Shown here in pieces: positions 56,882 to 64,000 of a stretch of 64,000 nt of DNA. The notes under the pieces are model-generated. The model was not told where the DNA came from. It saw only the letters and a program-made list of their open reading frames with translations, and did not search any database. This DNA comes from Leptospira bouyouniensis (GTDB lineage: Bacteria > Spirochaetota > Leptospiria > Leptospirales > Leptospiraceae). Location of the stretch: positions 660,081 through 724,080 of the forward strand of contig NZ_RQFT01000012.1 of the NCBI RefSeq assembly GCF_004769525.1, given 5' to 3'. A program made the position numbers and the translations under genes. The first letter of the stretch is position 1; every line of letters starts with the position of its first letter.

Positions 56882-56926
56882 AACTCCACATGCAATCCTT
56901 CTTCGCTTGTGGAGTTAAGATTTTTT
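56882..56926 (+). terminator. Intrinsic terminator
   Basis: AACTCCACA pairs perfectly with TGTGGAGTT (9 bp, 17-nt loop), followed by six T residues. It ends the DUF5131 transcript. Confidence 0.75.
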
Positions 56927-56976
56927 ACCTTTGGTATGATAATTTGTAATGAACGATACAATGATAGGAGATATAA

Positions 56977-57609
56977 ATGAAAAAAGAAAATGATCCAACG
57001 GAATCTGCCTACGCTGCCTTGACCACAGCATATGATTATTATAATGAGAATCTATTTGAAAATATGTTGCCTAAATGCTTGATAACATTTCAGAGGAAAA
57101 ATTTGAATACAGCAGGGTTTTATTCACCAGAAAGATTCAAAAAGACAACAGGAGACAATACGACAGACGAAATCGCAATTAATCCAGCACATATAAAAAA
57201 GGAGAATATCGAAGACGTGCTTTCCACTTTAGTCCATGAAATGACTCATCTATGGCAAGAGCATTTCGGTAAGCAAACATCTAGACGATCATACCATAAC
57301 GCAGAGTGGGGGACTAAGATGGAGACCATTGGACTGATGCCCTCGGACACAGGAAAGCCTGGAGGAAAAAAAACAGGGCAAAAGATGGGCGACTACATCA
57401 TTGAAAATGGATTGTTTCAGATGAAGACCCAAATACTATTAAAGAATGGATTTACTCTTCCGTGGGGCGAAATAGTGATAATTCATCCACAAGGACTTTC
57501 AGGAAAAAAGGTCAAATATTCTTGCCCGACCTGTAAGGTCAATGTCTGGGGTAAGGCGGGCTTGCGATTTGCCTGTATAAATTGTATGATAGAACTCCAA
57601 GCCAGATAG
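56977..57609 (+). CDS. SprT-like zinc metalloprotease with C-terminal zinc ribbon
   Basis: A 210-residue protein. The SprT-like domain has AYDYYNENLFENMLPKCLI, then LSTLVHEMTHLWQEHFG with the HExxH zinc site at about residue 89, and a long YHNAEWGTKMETIGL block followed by MPSDTGKPGGKKTGQKM that I associate with plasmid and ICE-borne members. The C-terminus has a CPTC...CINC ribbon. SprT/Spartan proteases are linked to DNA-protein crosslink repair; a role in mobile DNA maintenance is inferred. A GGAG site precedes the ATG. Confidence 0.85.
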   Translation: MKKENDPTESAYAALTTAYDYYNENLFENMLPKCLITFQRKNLNTAGFYSPERFKKTTGDNTTDEIAINPAHIKKENIEDVLSTLVHEMTHLWQEHFGKQTSRRSYHNAEWGTKMETIGLMPSDTGKPGGKKTGQKMGDYIIENGLFQMKTQILLKNGFTLPWGEIVIIHPQGLSGKKVKYSCPTCKVNVWGKAGLRFACINCMIELQAR

Positions 57610-57636
57610 TCATATGCGGAGAAGGATGTAATTATA

Positions 57637-57924
57637 TTGATGTTAGCTATTGAACTGAACCAGAGACATCGTCAATTTATTGAGGAAGGCTTTGATGGTG
57701 TTGAATCAAACTTTGATCCTATAAGTAAGTATCTTGATCGATTGTTACGCATTTTAATTCACTGTCATCCTGGATTTAAATTGAAGCAAATCAAAATGAA
57801 GTTTGGCGAAGTGTGCTTTTATTCAAACCTTCACGAGCTATATAATGATGATGACAGGCAGCGAGATCATAATGTTTCGCTGAAAATCCAAGCTAAACTG
57901 GAGAAGCAACTAATGAAGTATTAG
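57637..57924 (+). CDS. Small unknown protein
   Basis: A 95-residue protein starting at TTG 57637 or ATG 57640 behind GGAGAAGGA. Mostly alpha/beta (FIEEGFDGVESNF, LLRILIHCHPGFKL), no signal, no recognised motif. It follows the SprT-like gene by 28 bp and is probably in its operon. It overlaps the convergent gene behind it by 4 bp. Confidence 0.5.
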   Translation: MMLAIELNQRHRQFIEEGFDGVESNFDPISKYLDRLLRILIHCHPGFKLKQIKMKFGEVCFYSNLHELYNDDDRQRDHNVSLKIQAKLEKQLMKY

Positions 57925-58403
57925 CGGGAATTGTCTTGAACTGCTAATGCTTTTACCACTTTTCCAAAACACATAGATATATTTGCTCGTTCTAAATCTG
58001 AATATTGTCGAATAAGTTCTTTCCCTAATTCTGGAAATTGTATAATTAACTCTTCAAAACTTATCTCAGATAAAAGCTTTATGTCTTCAAAATTGCTTGT
58101 TAGCTGATCGACAAATTCTCCAATTCTTTTTTCCTCAATTTCATGAAGAAAATAGTCAGAATTAGCTTTATTCATTTGATTTACGAAATTAATAAAGCAG
58201 TGAATCAAATAATATTGTGCCAACTGATTTATCAATACAGGTATATGCGTTCGATCTATACTCCTCATAGAGAATTTTACATAGTTTTTCGATTGGTCTT
58301 GGACTTCGATATAATTCATATATTCTACCCCGTTCTGCCCTTTTGCTTGGGCTTCTCGCCAAATTAGTAAGTGGATTTGCGTGAACTTGGATAAAATCCC
58401 CAT
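57921..58403 (-). CDS. Unknown protein
   Basis: A 160-residue leftward protein, helical, with no signal, TM or recognised domain. Segments include LINQLAQYYLIHCFINFVNQ and the acidic NFEDIKLLSEISFEELI. It is convergent with the small gene before it (4 bp overlap) and divergent from the gene at 58475. The start is uncertain; internal Met residues near residue 29 and 47 would give shorter products. Confidence 0.5.
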   Translation of the reverse strand: MGILSKFTQIHLLIWREAQAKGQNGVEYMNYIEVQDQSKNYVKFSMRSIDRTHIPVLINQLAQYYLIHCFINFVNQMNKANSDYFLHEIEEKRIGEFVDQLTSNFEDIKLLSEISFEELIIQFPELGKELIRQYSDLERANISMCFGKVVKALAVQDNSR

Positions 58404-58474
58404 AAATCAAAAATTTACGTATAGTAGGCTACTAATTAGATAGCAGGTACATTGTTTCCTGGCAGGAGTCAAAT

Positions 58475-58960
58475 ATGAATAGTGAAATTTTACCGAAACA
58501 GCCTATTTTAAAATTGCAGTATTTGTTTTCGAAGTTTACTTCGGACTTTTCAGTCCTATGCGACGCAAGACCTGACGCAATCGAACAGGATGCATTTAAG
58601 ATTTTGCACTTTCAAATTTTGATAACAATTGCGGAAATATCGATCGCAATATATAACTTTGAAAGCGATTACAAACAATACTTGGAATTCCTAATTTCCG
58701 TTACTTCGCCCAATAATAGATTCCTGAAGCTAAATCTGTCTCACCAACTATCGGATGATATGATAAGTTTTAGCGAGATCACTCTCGGTATCGTTAATAT
58801 ATCAGATTTCATTGCGAAGGCGATTGCAAAAGGAAATCCAAACATTCGATTTTTCTTATTATCTGATTTGCAGTCATTATCTGACAGATTGCTTATCTTC
58901 CAAAGAGATATTGAAAGGCTTATAGAATATAATTATGACTTAAAGATGATAGAAGATTAG
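58475..58960 (+). CDS. Unknown helical protein
   Basis: A 161-residue protein with no signal or TM segment, predominantly amphipathic helices (ILHFQILITIAEISIAIYNF, NIRFFLLSDLQSLSDRLLIF). GGAG lies 11 bp before its ATG. It overlaps nothing and is divergent from the gene at 57921-58403. Family not recognised; a coiled helical bundle is likely. Confidence 0.5.
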   Translation: MNSEILPKQPILKLQYLFSKFTSDFSVLCDARPDAIEQDAFKILHFQILITIAEISIAIYNFESDYKQYLEFLISVTSPNNRFLKLNLSHQLSDDMISFSEITLGIVNISDFIAKAIAKGNPNIRFFLLSDLQSLSDRLLIFQRDIERLIEYNYDLKMIED

Positions 58961-58999
58961 TAAGATTACGTAATAAAATAGTTAAATTTTAAATCAACG

Positions 59000-59038
59000 G
59001 CTCCGAGAAGTGGGAATTAATCCTTCAATTCTTGGAGC
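59000..59038. other. Hairpin downstream of the reverse transcriptase gene
   Basis: GCTCCGAGAA (59000-59009) pairs with TTCTTGGAGC (59029-59038) at 9 of 10 positions with a 19-nt loop. It lies 60 bp behind the RT stop on the minus strand. There is no T-run, so it is not a classic terminator, and it lacks the bulge and tetraloop of group II intron domain V. Confidence 0.5.
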
Positions 59039-59099
59039 TATCTGGTAGCGTTCATAACTGTTAATTAGTCAGGGGTGATATTTATTTTCCTCCTTATCC

Positions 59100-60368
59100 C
59101 TATGATTCAGTCATGCATTGATTTCGGAAGCTTTTGTTCGAGTAGTTAGTTCCCAACTCTCTAAGCAAAGGGGTTACGCACAGGTCTATCTCGGCGAGGA
59201 GGTTTTCTAGAGAGTCTTGGTTTACCTTGATGTTCAATTTCTTCCTCAGAGAGTGGGGGAGTGCAACAAGTAGGTTGTGCCAAGAATCTTGGGTCTCCTT
59301 AGAGATATTCATGGATTTTATTTGGCTTCTAAGATAGTTGGGGAGATGTTCAGGTTTGGTTAGGCATATCTCAATAATCTTTTGATTAATATTTGTCTCA
59401 TCTATGTCTATGGTTAACTGATCCCGCTCCTTCTCTATCTTATATCCAAGGAATTGTTGACCATTCTTAAGCTCCGATGTGACGTTAGGGGTCTTTTCTG
59501 AGATGCTCAAGTTGTGGTCTCTTAGATTGTGTTCCAACCATTCGTTGATTTGGTTGCTTGTATTCTCCTTCATTGTTATATAGATGTCATCGGCGTAGCG
59601 GTAGAGTTTAGCCTTGTTGGGATAGGTTTCCCTCAAAGGTTTATCCAGGCAGAAGTGCAAATAGATATTAGATAATATTGGAGCATGAACGCTTCCCTGC
59701 GGAATACCAGAATGTTTCACTTTTTTCCCGTAAACCTTCGTGTAGGTGCACAAAGATTTCTTAATGATTTTCAAAAACTGTGGATGCTTCACTTTATCTT
59801 CTATAATTTTAATCAATTTCTCGGTATCAATGTTATTGAAGCACTTATGGATATCTAATTTAATGCAATAATTGTCTTCTTTAGATTGTTGTTCGATTAA
59901 CTTCATCCCAGCCTGAATACTCAAGTTAGGACGATATGCAAAAGACGTTGGGTAAAAATCTGGATTATAAATTTCATTCAAAACAAGTGATAAAAATTTT
60001 AAGACTATTTTGTCATTTGTTCTATAAGAGTATATTAAGCGTTCCTTTCCGTTGGTTTTTATTGTAGTCTGCTTCGCAGTTCCAAATTCATATTTACTCT
60101 CCTTGCATTTCTCTAGAAGTTCATTAGCTTGATTTGGATTCGAAAGCCAATCAGATATTTCACGTTTTTGGCTGTCCGATTTCCGTTTTAGCATTCTTAA
60201 CAACTGATATATTATATCTAGGTTGAGTAGTTCAAATGGGTTCGTGACGAGATATCCATTCGAATTCACTTCTTGCCTTATGTTATGCAATAGTTCTCTG
60301 AGGGATAGTTCGAATGTCTCTGGTTCATATTGGTTATTAATTTGTTGCATTCTATCCCTCCGATTCAT
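59100..60368 (-). CDS. Stand-alone group-II-like reverse transcriptase
   Basis: A 422-residue RT. Ordered motifs are SFAYRPNLSIQAG (about 142-154), IKLDIHKCFNNID with Asp172, GIPQGSVHAPILSNIYLH (221-238), RYADDIYI with the catalytic Asp260/Asp261, LSISEKT (287-293) and QFLGY (305-309). The PQG, YADD and FLGY set fits group-II-intron-like RTs. There is no HNH/endonuclease domain, no GIIM maturase zinc motif, and no retron VTG motif; the last 110 residues are helical. It lies 214 bp behind the HUH-helicase gene on the same strand, with a structured element between. Function unknown; it is catalytically intact as far as motifs show. Confidence 0.88.
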   Translation of the reverse strand: MNRRDRMQQINNQYEPETFELSLRELLHNIRQEVNSNGYLVTNPFELLNLDIIYQLLRMLKRKSDSQKREISDWLSNPNQANELLEKCKESKYEFGTAKQTTIKTNGKERLIYSYRTNDKIVLKFLSLVLNEIYNPDFYPTSFAYRPNLSIQAGMKLIEQQSKEDNYCIKLDIHKCFNNIDTEKLIKIIEDKVKHPQFLKIIKKSLCTYTKVYGKKVKHSGIPQGSVHAPILSNIYLHFCLDKPLRETYPNKAKLYRYADDIYITMKENTSNQINEWLEHNLRDHNLSISEKTPNVTSELKNGQQFLGYKIEKERDQLTIDIDETNINQKIIEICLTKPEHLPNYLRSQIKSMNISKETQDSWHNLLVALPHSLRKKLNIKVNQDSLENLLAEIDLCVTPLLRELGTNYSNKSFRNQCMTES

Positions 60369-60392
60369 AAGTTATACTCTACTTAAAGGTTT

Positions 60393-60480
60393 TATTTCCT
60401 CGTTTTGACAAAAAAAATCAAAATCCTTAAGCTCGCCATTTGGCACTATAAATGCTCCCCAAAAATCTTCGAGGAAAATA
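60393..60480 (-). ncRNA. Candidate structured RNA upstream of the reverse transcriptase
   Basis: On the plus strand TATTTCCTCG (60393-60402) is matched by CGAGGAAAATA (60470-60480), a 10-bp stem with one bulged base that closes about 67 nt. Inside are smaller hairpins (TTTTGA with TCAAAA; GCCA with TGGC). It ends about 25 bp before the RT start, in the RT's transcription direction. Such a layout resembles RT-associated template RNAs, but the fold is hand-drawn and transcription is unproven. Confidence 0.35.
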
Positions 60481-60582
60481 TTGAAGTCGAATTAATAAAA
60501 TTACAAATATTCATGATGGCAGCTAAACAATGTTATTTCATATTTAATTATAATATACTTATTAGAATTAATGTTATGTCTT

Positions 60583-63096
60583 TTACAGGAATTTTGCTCC
60601 CACAATGGGTAACTTAGATAGTATGAAGATCGTGCCCAAATATTGATATGGTCTAATTCTGCCCATAGCCTGGAGGAGTTCTGCGTCGATGAGAGTTAAT
60701 TGGAATCTGGTTATCTCTTCGTCATCACTTAATGTTATGAATGGAAATGAATAGCCATTGAAAGTTACAAGATTGCCTTCATTAGGTTTCCGCTCTATGG
60801 CTTCGTTATAATTTACCACTGATTTATAATTCAATCCGAGATAGGCACTCTGAAGTCGAAAGGTCTCGGGTCTAACATTAGGAGTTCCAGCTATTAATAG
60901 ATTTTTGCCTTCAAGACTTCTTAAACTAGTTGTAGCTCCAAAGTGAGCGGATAGTAGACGATGGGAATCCTTATAGGATATGGCTGAATATCCGAGTTCA
61001 ATGTACGAATCGATTAAATCATTGAAGAAGTATTCACCAAATTTATTTTTGAGTGAATGTCTAGAAAGGCTTCTACTAGCATCCTGAATTATCGTCGCCT
61101 TGAGTTCAGGTGTGCTAATTCGGTGGGTAACTAGTCTATCTCCTGCTAACCTCTCATATGCAATGATTAATGGAGTGGCAGTTAAGATTATAATTTTCTG
61201 GTTTGTGAATTTAAACATGGGGATAAACTCAATAAAGCCTTCAGACTTCTGGTAATTTTTGGATTTTAAGAATAAACTTAAGGTAGATTGTAGATAATCC
61301 TCGGTTACATCTTCTTCTTCAAGAATTTGCTCGAATGCCTTCCTAACAGACTCATCAATTTCCAGATTAATGTCTTTTATCATTTCGCTGGAAAAGTAGG
61401 GAGTTTTTAGAGGTTCATTTTCAGCAGATAGAAGTATCCTGTTGAGTTTTGATATTAATTTCTTATTTCTTTTTAATTCTTCTTCTTTTTCCTTTATCTT
61501 AGGTTCGTTAACTCTTATGTAAGTGTCAAGGTTTGGTATTTTGTTGATTATTGGAGCAAGATTCTCTATTAATTCTTCTCTATCAATTGATGATAAAATG
61601 TAATCATCAGAATTCCTGGAGAAAACTGACTTAATATCGTTCAATTTCTTTCTTTCTTTTTTTAAGTTCTCTTCTTCTTCTGAAACTTTAGAAGTTAATT
61701 TACTTAAGACTATTTCTAAATTCCCTATCGGTAATTTCCTGGGTGAGAGCAGGGTGTTCATGATATCTTCATCGATTACGATGATATCCCATTTAGCTAG
61801 TTGGCTTTGACTCATTAAGAGATATCGTGCATGGGTAATATGGACAATAGGAGAATCATTCAATATTGTGTTGGTTCTTGCTTCGTAATCTGCTAGTTCT
61901 ATCTTCAGAAGTAAGCGTTGTTCATTACTACAATTGGATTGCTTGAGGGCTTTCTTCGGTGAGATTCCGAATCGGTAGGAAATATCGAATACCTCCTTTA
62001 GGCTGTTGGGAATTTCGGGGAGCTTCTCTCCAATTGAATATTCGTTGATTGTATCGTGCCGAGGTGAAACGATTAACACTCTGCACTCATTTATTAATAA
62101 CTCGTCTAATCTATTGATCTGATAGCTCTTACCAATTCCAGTAACTGCAATAATTAGATGAATATTTTTGTCATTTGAGTTTAAGGTATTAGTCAAAGTT
62201 TTTACGAATTCTCTCCTTGCTTCATTTAATGTAACATATGTGTAATGTTCATTAGAAAGTCGTTTGATCGGATGATTGTAGGTTGAGGGCAGGTGGATAT
62301 ACTGTTTGTTGGAGCCAATTCTGTCGATACCTGAGGCATTCACAAAATTCCCAAATTCACTCAATGCCTCCCTATGCAAAGTTACTTGCTGTGCCAATTG
62401 ACATCGTGATATTGTATTATGGATAAATCCACAATGATTGGTTATGATATTTTGTGAGAACTGTCCATAGATGTTACTTAGTCCTAATTCTAATTTATCT
62501 ATACCTGCTTCCTCATTTTCCGATCTGGCTACATAGTATAAGAATTCCCGAGATGATCCCGTGTAATCCTTAATGAATAAATCTGCCCTGGAATCATGAT
62601 CAATCGATCTGGTGTAAATATCATAGTTTTCAGATATAAAGGAAAGAAGCAAAGCTTTAAGGTCAAACTGAAGGGGAAGTAAAATCAATATATGGTAGTG
62701 ATCTCGTCTTTGATCCTCAGAACCTGTTCCTCTCCACACAAGTTTTGGTATAGATAAACCACGCCTGTAATGTTTCTTGAATAGATATTTCTCAAATTGT
62801 TTAATGGCTTTATCTACTATTGGAAAAAGTTCTGTGAATTTGAGAGTATATTTTGCTGAAATTCTCTTTGAGGATATAGTTATTTGCAGAGGAAAGTATA
62901 TGTCCTGATATTGTATTCTAACTTTATCAAACTCATTTATAAGAGCATTTAAGCCTAATCTAGCGGTATTTTGAGGTAATACTATAGGTTGGCTAGGAAT
63001 GTTGGTAGGGAAGGCTTTGGAGACCTTATGGATGATAGGTAAAGAAAGTGTGGAAAACTGTGTAGGCATGGGGGGACTATTAAACTCCTTGATCAA
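60583..63096 (-). CDS. HUH-endonuclease-like and SF2 helicase fusion protein (replication/mobilisation initiator candidate)
   Basis: An 837-residue protein. The N-terminal third has an HUH-type motif, DHYHILILLP (His133, His135), followed by EFLYYVARSEN with paired Tyr187/Tyr188 where the nicking Tyr is expected. The C-terminal part is a helicase: Walker A IIAVTGIGKSY (about 315-325), Walker B DIIVIDED (Asp442-Glu443), motif III IILTATP (637-642), and motif VI QAMGRIRP (809-816), the last typical of SF2. A long coiled coil (about 455-550) is inserted between motifs II and III. This fits a rolling-circle initiator or relaxase, though SF2 instead of SF1/SF3 is unusual. RT gene downstream, same strand. 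Confidence 0.7.
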   Translation of the reverse strand: MIKEFNSPPMPTQFSTLSLPIIHKVSKAFPTNIPSQPIVLPQNTARLGLNALINEFDKVRIQYQDIYFPLQITISSKRISAKYTLKFTELFPIVDKAIKQFEKYLFKKHYRRGLSIPKLVWRGTGSEDQRRDHYHILILLPLQFDLKALLLSFISENYDIYTRSIDHDSRADLFIKDYTGSSREFLYYVARSENEEAGIDKLELGLSNIYGQFSQNIITNHCGFIHNTISRCQLAQQVTLHREALSEFGNFVNASGIDRIGSNKQYIHLPSTYNHPIKRLSNEHYTYVTLNEARREFVKTLTNTLNSNDKNIHLIIAVTGIGKSYQINRLDELLINECRVLIVSPRHDTINEYSIGEKLPEIPNSLKEVFDISYRFGISPKKALKQSNCSNEQRLLLKIELADYEARTNTILNDSPIVHITHARYLLMSQSQLAKWDIIVIDEDIMNTLLSPRKLPIGNLEIVLSKLTSKVSEEEENLKKERKKLNDIKSVFSRNSDDYILSSIDREELIENLAPIINKIPNLDTYIRVNEPKIKEKEEELKRNKKLISKLNRILLSAENEPLKTPYFSSEMIKDINLEIDESVRKAFEQILEEEDVTEDYLQSTLSLFLKSKNYQKSEGFIEFIPMFKFTNQKIIILTATPLIIAYERLAGDRLVTHRISTPELKATIIQDASRSLSRHSLKNKFGEYFFNDLIDSYIELGYSAISYKDSHRLLSAHFGATTSLRSLEGKNLLIAGTPNVRPETFRLQSAYLGLNYKSVVNYNEAIERKPNEGNLVTFNGYSFPFITLSDDEEITRFQLTLIDAELLQAMGRIRPYQYLGTIFILSKLPIVGAKFL

Positions 63097-63420
63097 TTTA
63101 AATTAGAAACCAGAGATTCCTGAGAATCTGCTACCCACAGCGACATCCTACCTGGGCTAATTTCTATTTTGAAATATACTCCAATCGTGCCCAAGTAAGG
63201 GGCAGATTGGAAAAAAGTTGGGAATTCTTAAATTTTATTAAGAAGCCATGTCATTTACTAAATTAGTAGAACTACTTCGTAATATTTGGATTTGGGGATA
63301 GGTTTTTAGCTAGTTGGTAAAAAAACTTTGTTAGCTGCTATTTTTTTTCACAAATAAATGGTTAAATTTGCAAATCGAGGGATTAAATTTAACCCGAGGT
63401 AGAATTTAATATTTCATACC
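63097..63420. other. Candidate origin / nick region upstream of the HUH-helicase gene
   Basis: The hairpin AGATTC-CTGA-GAATCT lies at 63114-63129. A perfect 10-bp inverted repeat, GGTTAAATTT (63360-63369) and AAATTTAACC (63385-63394), lies 260 bp further out, with imperfect direct repeats (CGAGGGATTAAATT and CGAGGTAGAATTTAA) around it. HUH initiators often nick at hairpins next to their own genes. Assignment is inference. Confidence 0.3.
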
Positions 63421-64000
63421 AAAAATACTTAGGATTTTGGGTTGCCAACCAATACATCTCTAAAATGCCAGCTGTATTGATAATCAATATATTTAATTTA
63501 TTATTCCGAATAGTATTGTTTGAATCAGTTACTACACCATAGTGCAATTTCAATTGTTGGGTCAGGATAAAAAAATTCTTCTATAATAACATTTTCTAGT
63601 TCTAATATTCCATTCTTTGTCTACCGACCTATAGTTTTGCATTAAAATTATCCTTTTCCAAATCTTGTAAATTATAGAGCAATATATTTTTTTAATTAGT
63701 TTTATGATGGAAGTGAGCGTAAGTAAGACTTTTCGATATCGATCTTTCAAAAATCAACCCGAACAGCTTTTATCTGAATAGTAAACAATTCTAAGTGATT
63801 CATTTTTGAATGTACATAAAAACATTGAAATAATAAAGATTTTTTTACCATTCTAAGGGAACACAAAGTTTCAAGGTGAATTCAAAATGTCTTGAGAAAA
63901 TTCGACCGCTGAATATCGATTTAGTCACAATAGTATCGATTAATTTTTAAGTCAAAAAAATACCACAAAAATAATAAAAAAATGTAACGGATAATAGGCG
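63421..64000. other. Non-coding end of the window
   Basis: Very AT-rich. The only open frame (62 codons leftward at 63562-63750) is Lys/Arg/Ile-rich, has no ribosome-binding site and is not called. No RNA gene, terminator or repeat was recognised. Confidence 0.4.

Noticed and set aside
58960..59100. Group II intron domain V behind the RT
   Set aside because: The hairpin there lacks the AGC triad, two-nt bulge and GNRA tetraloop expected of domain V.
60369..60582. True retron (msr-msd plus retron RT)
   Set aside because: The RT has FLGY where retron RTs have VTG and lacks the retron NAxxH signature, so only a retron-like layout is claimed.
60405..60617. Rightward 70-codon frame between RT and HUH genes
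   Set aside because: It overlaps the structured element and the end of the HUH gene antisense and has no ribosome-binding site.
59100..63096. Diversity-generating retroelement
   Set aside because: No template/variable repeat pair and no C-type-lectin-like target gene were found, and the RT has PQG instead of the DGR SQ motif.
63562..63750. Leftward 62-codon frame
   Set aside because: Composition reflects AT-rich DNA (Lys, Ile, Arg, Tyr) and no start signal is present.
1..64000. CRISPR array or cas genes
   Set aside because: No regularly spaced direct repeats were seen and no Cas-like protein motifs were recognised.
1..64000. tRNA or rRNA genes, possible integration sites
   Set aside because: Scanning for T-loop-like TTCRANY contexts gave no cloverleaf and no rRNA-like sequence.

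Overview
The window looks like a piece of a Leptospira genome (spirochaete, AT-rich, probably chromosomal at its left end). This rests on the gene repertoire: many short-signal lipoproteins, FadL-type and Omp85-type outer membrane proteins, a CHASE2 adenylate cyclase, multi-PAS hybrid kinases, two patatin-like phospholipases and a six-TM chemotaxis receptor. Species assignment is not possible from reading alone.

Region 1 (1-29.8 kb) is ordinary, densely packed chromosome. It opens with a signalling cluster: a histidine kinase cut by the window edge, a CxxCH lipoprotein and a triple-PAS hybrid kinase. A DcaP-like porin, a degenerate gene, an S41-like protein that has lost its catalytic Ser and Lys, a YbjN-like protein and a VOC protein follow. 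A leftward operon then reads FtsX-like permease, ABC ATPase, ROK kinase, HIT protein, LPG-synthase-TM protein. A TPR protein with an Mrr-like C-terminus, ruvA, a patatin / NlpC / patatin run, a FadL-type porin with a lipoprotein, an M48 protease, a CHASE2 cyclase, a chemotaxis receptor and an Omp85-like protein complete it.

Region 2 (29.8-35.6 kb) holds a 7TM-DISM sensor kinase and LuxR-type regulator flanked by lipoprotein genes. Three copies of a 16-bp palindrome (TCACCAA-NN-CTKGYGA) sit upstream of these genes and are the likely regulator sites.

Region 3 (35.6-40 kb) is an accessory block. An IS1595-like DDE transposase with a long C-terminal extension is followed by an overlapping HNH-like gene lacking its histidine and a third unknown gene, then four small unknown genes, a strong promoter, a perfect 13-bp inverted repeat and a terminator.

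Region 4 (40-50.5 kb) carries three exported proteins facing left and, divergently, a 2353-residue SpvB/FG-GAP/RHS protein with a variable Cys-rich C-terminus. A small lipoprotein directly behind it is a candidate immunity protein.

Region 5 (50.5-64 kb) is mobile-element territory. It has a dead IS3-family copy with both ends preserved, a dead IS481-family transposase, an XRE regulator whose start lies in a 16-bp inverted-repeat operator, a DUF2085 pair, a DUF5131 gene and a SprT-like protease gene, and three orphan genes. At the far end, reading leftward, an 837-residue protein combines an HUH-type nicking motif with SF2 helicase motifs. Downstream of it come a small structured intergenic element and a stand-alone group-II-like reverse transcriptase. 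This HUH-helicase / structured element / RT module is the best candidate here for an undescribed system; its function is unknown.
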